A stretch of DNA of 6,461 nt from an uncultured Collinsella sp. (GTDB lineage Bacteria > Actinomycetota > Coriobacteriia > Coriobacteriales > Coriobacteriaceae), in contig CABQNF010000059.1 of the NCBI GenBank assembly GCA_902465465.1, forward strand, positions 1-6,461. Reading direction: 5' to 3'. Each line of letters begins with the position of its first letter. The stretch's first letter is position 1. Shown here one piece after another: positions 5,150 to 6,461 of this stretch. Below the pieces are notes generated by a model. The model was given only the letters and a program-made list of their open reading frames with translations. It was not told the DNA's origin and made no database searches. The translations under genes were made by a program, and so were the position numbers.

Positions 5150-5635
5150 ATGACTAACAAAAAGCTGCCCGAGAATGCAACCAAGACCGAGGGTGCCGAG
5201 CTTGCCCGTCGTGGCAGGGGCGAGATTTCCGCCGCAACGGCGGTGCCCCATGTGAGCTATGACGACCTGCGCCATGCCGACCGCATTACTATCGACGGTC
5301 TCGAGGTCTTTGCCAACCACGGCGTGTATCCCGAGGAGAACGCCCTGGGGCAGAAGTTTGTCGTGTCCTTGGTACTCTATGCCGACCTGCGCGCGGCGGG
5401 GGAGCACGATAACCTGGATGCCTCTATTGATTACGGCTCGGTGTGCCACGATGTCGATGGTTATTTGCGCGAGCATACGTTTAAGCTCATCGAGGCTGCA
5501 GCCGAGGGTGTGTCCCAGATGCTGCTACGTCGTTACCCCTTGCTGCTTGGCGTGCGTGTTAAGCTCGATAAGCCTTGGGCGCCCGTCGGTCTTCCCCTGG
5601 CAAGCTGCGGCGTCGAGATCGAGCGTGTGCGCTAG
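5150..5635 (+). CDS. folB: Dihydroneopterin aldolase
   Basis: This 161-residue enzyme cleaves 7,8-dihydroneopterin to 6-hydroxymethyl-dihydropterin and glycolaldehyde in folate synthesis. The domain starts near residue 44 with DRITIDGLEVFANHGVYPEE. By comparison with S. aureus FolB, E63 (PEENALGQ), Y95 (IDYGSV), E115 (LIEAAAE) and K141 (LDKPWAPVG) are the substrate-binding and catalytic residues, and all are present. The first 43 residues form a charged extension without a recognised motif; bacterial FolB proteins usually have about 120 residues and begin close to the domain. The strong ribosome-binding site argues that the extension is real. The gene follows the HD gene by 43 bases. The folP and folK genes that often accompany it are not in this window. 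Confidence 0.95.
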   Translation: MTNKKLPENATKTEGAELARRGRGEISAATAVPHVSYDDLRHADRITIDGLEVFANHGVYPEENALGQKFVVSLVLYADLRAAGEHDNLDASIDYGSVCHDVDGYLREHTFKLIEAAAEGVSQMLLRRYPLLLGVRVKLDKPWAPVGLPLASCGVEIERVR

Positions 5636-5668
5636 CCGACGCTAGAGCTCGTTGGCGGGCGGTTTTTT
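5630..5668 (+). terminator. Rho-independent terminator of the folate block, inside the convergent gene
   Basis: GCCGACG (5635-5641) pairs with CGTTGGC (5650-5656) with one G-U. After one mismatch the stem continues with CGCT (5630-5633) against GGCG (5658-5661). TTTTTT (5663-5668) follows. The stem contains the folB stop codon and the stop codon of the minus-strand gene, and the T-run lies in the coding sequence of that gene. It is read here as the terminator for plus-strand transcripts. Confidence 0.75.
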
Positions 5669-6451
5669 GAGCCGCTGCGACAGAGCTCTATTGTTGGGGC
5701 AGTACGTGTCGAGCAAGGCGTGGAACCGCTGATTGTGGCTTGGCTCGAGCAAGTGGACGAGCTCGTGGGCGACAACCATGTCGAGGCATTCGACGGGGTA
5801 GGTGGCAAGCTCGCGTGCGATGCGAATGGCGCCGGTTTTGGGCGTGCACGAGCCCCAGCGCGTTTTCATGCTGCGTACGGAAACGCGGGAAACGGCGACA
5901 CCCATTGCGATTTCGTATGCGTGCACAATATCGCGTAGCGCCGATGTGACCTCGGAGGTATAGAGCTGGTCGATATGGACTTGGAGCTCGTCGGACGTTA
6001 GGCCGTCGAGGGCTGCGTGCCGCTTGGCCTGTGGGCCTTCGTCCGGTTCATCGGTGCCCATAAAACTTGCGAAGGTGGCCTGTTTGGGTCGCGGTGTGGG
6101 TGATGCAAAGTTGTAATCGAGTGCATCCTGTACCGTGATGGGCTTGCCCCAAAGTGCAATGATGGACGAGGGACTGAGTGACTCTCGCACCGTCGCCTGA
6201 CGTTGCTCACGCTGGGCAAGTCGGCTGATAATCCAGGCGCTGTTGCGCTTCACAAACACTTCGATACGCTCGCGGCTGGCGCCGAGCGGCGCGCTGGCGT
6301 GGACCTCACCGCTCGATGTGACGCGTAGGTTGAAGTTCTTGACGCACTTTTTGGTAACGACGACGGGGATGGGCGTCCCATCCAGTCGGGGTACGGAAAT
6401 CGTAAACTGCTGCGTCAAAAGCGGTCCTTCAGATTGGGGACGGGCCGGCAT
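5642..6451 (-). CDS. YgjP-like (DUF45) zinc metallopeptidase domain protein
   Basis: This 269-residue protein ends in the family signature RSMKTRWGSC (193-202), then HELVH (229-233) and a third histidine, H239 (PSHNQRFHALL). H229 and H233 should bind zinc, with E230 catalytic and H239 the third ligand, as in the YgjP/DUF45 group of M48-related peptidases. The N-terminal half (about 16-110) matches the usual beta-rich region before the catalytic domain (NFNLRV, VHASAPLGAS, WII..L). A Pro-, Lys- and acid-rich stretch at about 117-150 looks like an insertion or a flexible linker. No signal peptide or membrane segment is seen, so the protein is probably cytoplasmic. The ATG at 6449-6451 has no visible ribosome-binding site. 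The frame stays open to the window edge, so the true start could lie outside. The biological substrate of the family is not known to me. Confidence 0.88.
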   Translation of the reverse strand: MPARPQSEGPLLTQQFTISVPRLDGTPIPVVVTKKCVKNFNLRVTSSGEVHASAPLGASRERIEVFVKRNSAWIISRLAQREQRQATVRESLSPSSIIALWGKPITVQDALDYNFASPTPRPKQATFASFMGTDEPDEGPQAKRHAALDGLTSDELQVHIDQLYTSEVTSALRDIVHAYEIAMGVAVSRVSVRSMKTRWGSCTPKTGAIRIARELATYPVECLDMVVAHELVHLLEPSHNQRFHALLDTYCPNNRALSQRLKKPPANEL

Positions 6452-6461
6452 GTCGACCGTT

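Overview
The window reads as chromosomal DNA of a fairly GC-rich, anaerobic Gram-positive bacterium. The codon use (GAG, AAG, CGC/CGT, CTG), the class III ribonucleotide reductase, and a folate-cluster HD protein with a C-terminal cysteine cluster together suggest a Coriobacteriia/Collinsella-like actinobacterium. That placement is inference; nothing in the window proves the genus.

Layout. Positions 1-32 are the 3' end of a tRNA, followed by its terminator (41-77). Positions 78 to about 390 hold no convincing gene; one foldable element ends in a T-run (280-353). From about 394 the control region of nrdD begins: a near-perfect NrdR box, a -35/-10 pair with a degenerate second NrdR box lying on the -10, and a roughly 220-nt leader with several separate complementary helices. 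nrdD (667-2889) encodes the anaerobic ribonucleotide reductase. Behind it is a long imperfect inverted repeat (2869-3071) centred on a terminator hairpin; one arm includes the last codons of nrdD. A second strong hairpin (3218-3301) abuts the Shine-Dalgarno sequence of nrdG (3317-3898), the radical-SAM activase of NrdD.

A folate block follows on the same strand: folE (3965-4522), an HD-domain phosphohydrolase (4525-5106) whose start lies two bases after the folE stop, and folB (5150-5635). folB is closed by a terminator that lies inside the 3' end of a convergent gene for a YgjP-like zinc metallopeptidase (5642-6451, minus strand), which reaches almost to the window edge.

How the genes work together. 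NrdG puts the glycyl radical on NrdD, which makes deoxyribonucleotides without oxygen, and NrdR probably represses the system when dNTP/ATP levels are high. FolE converts GTP to dihydroneopterin triphosphate and FolB cleaves dihydroneopterin to the pterin precursor of folate. The step between them is removal of the triphosphate, and the HD protein between folE and folB is a reasonable candidate for it. The points most worth a second look are the inverted duplication of the nrdD tail, the structured nrdD leader under a paired NrdR site, the hairpin at the nrdG ribosome-binding site, and the unassigned HD enzyme.
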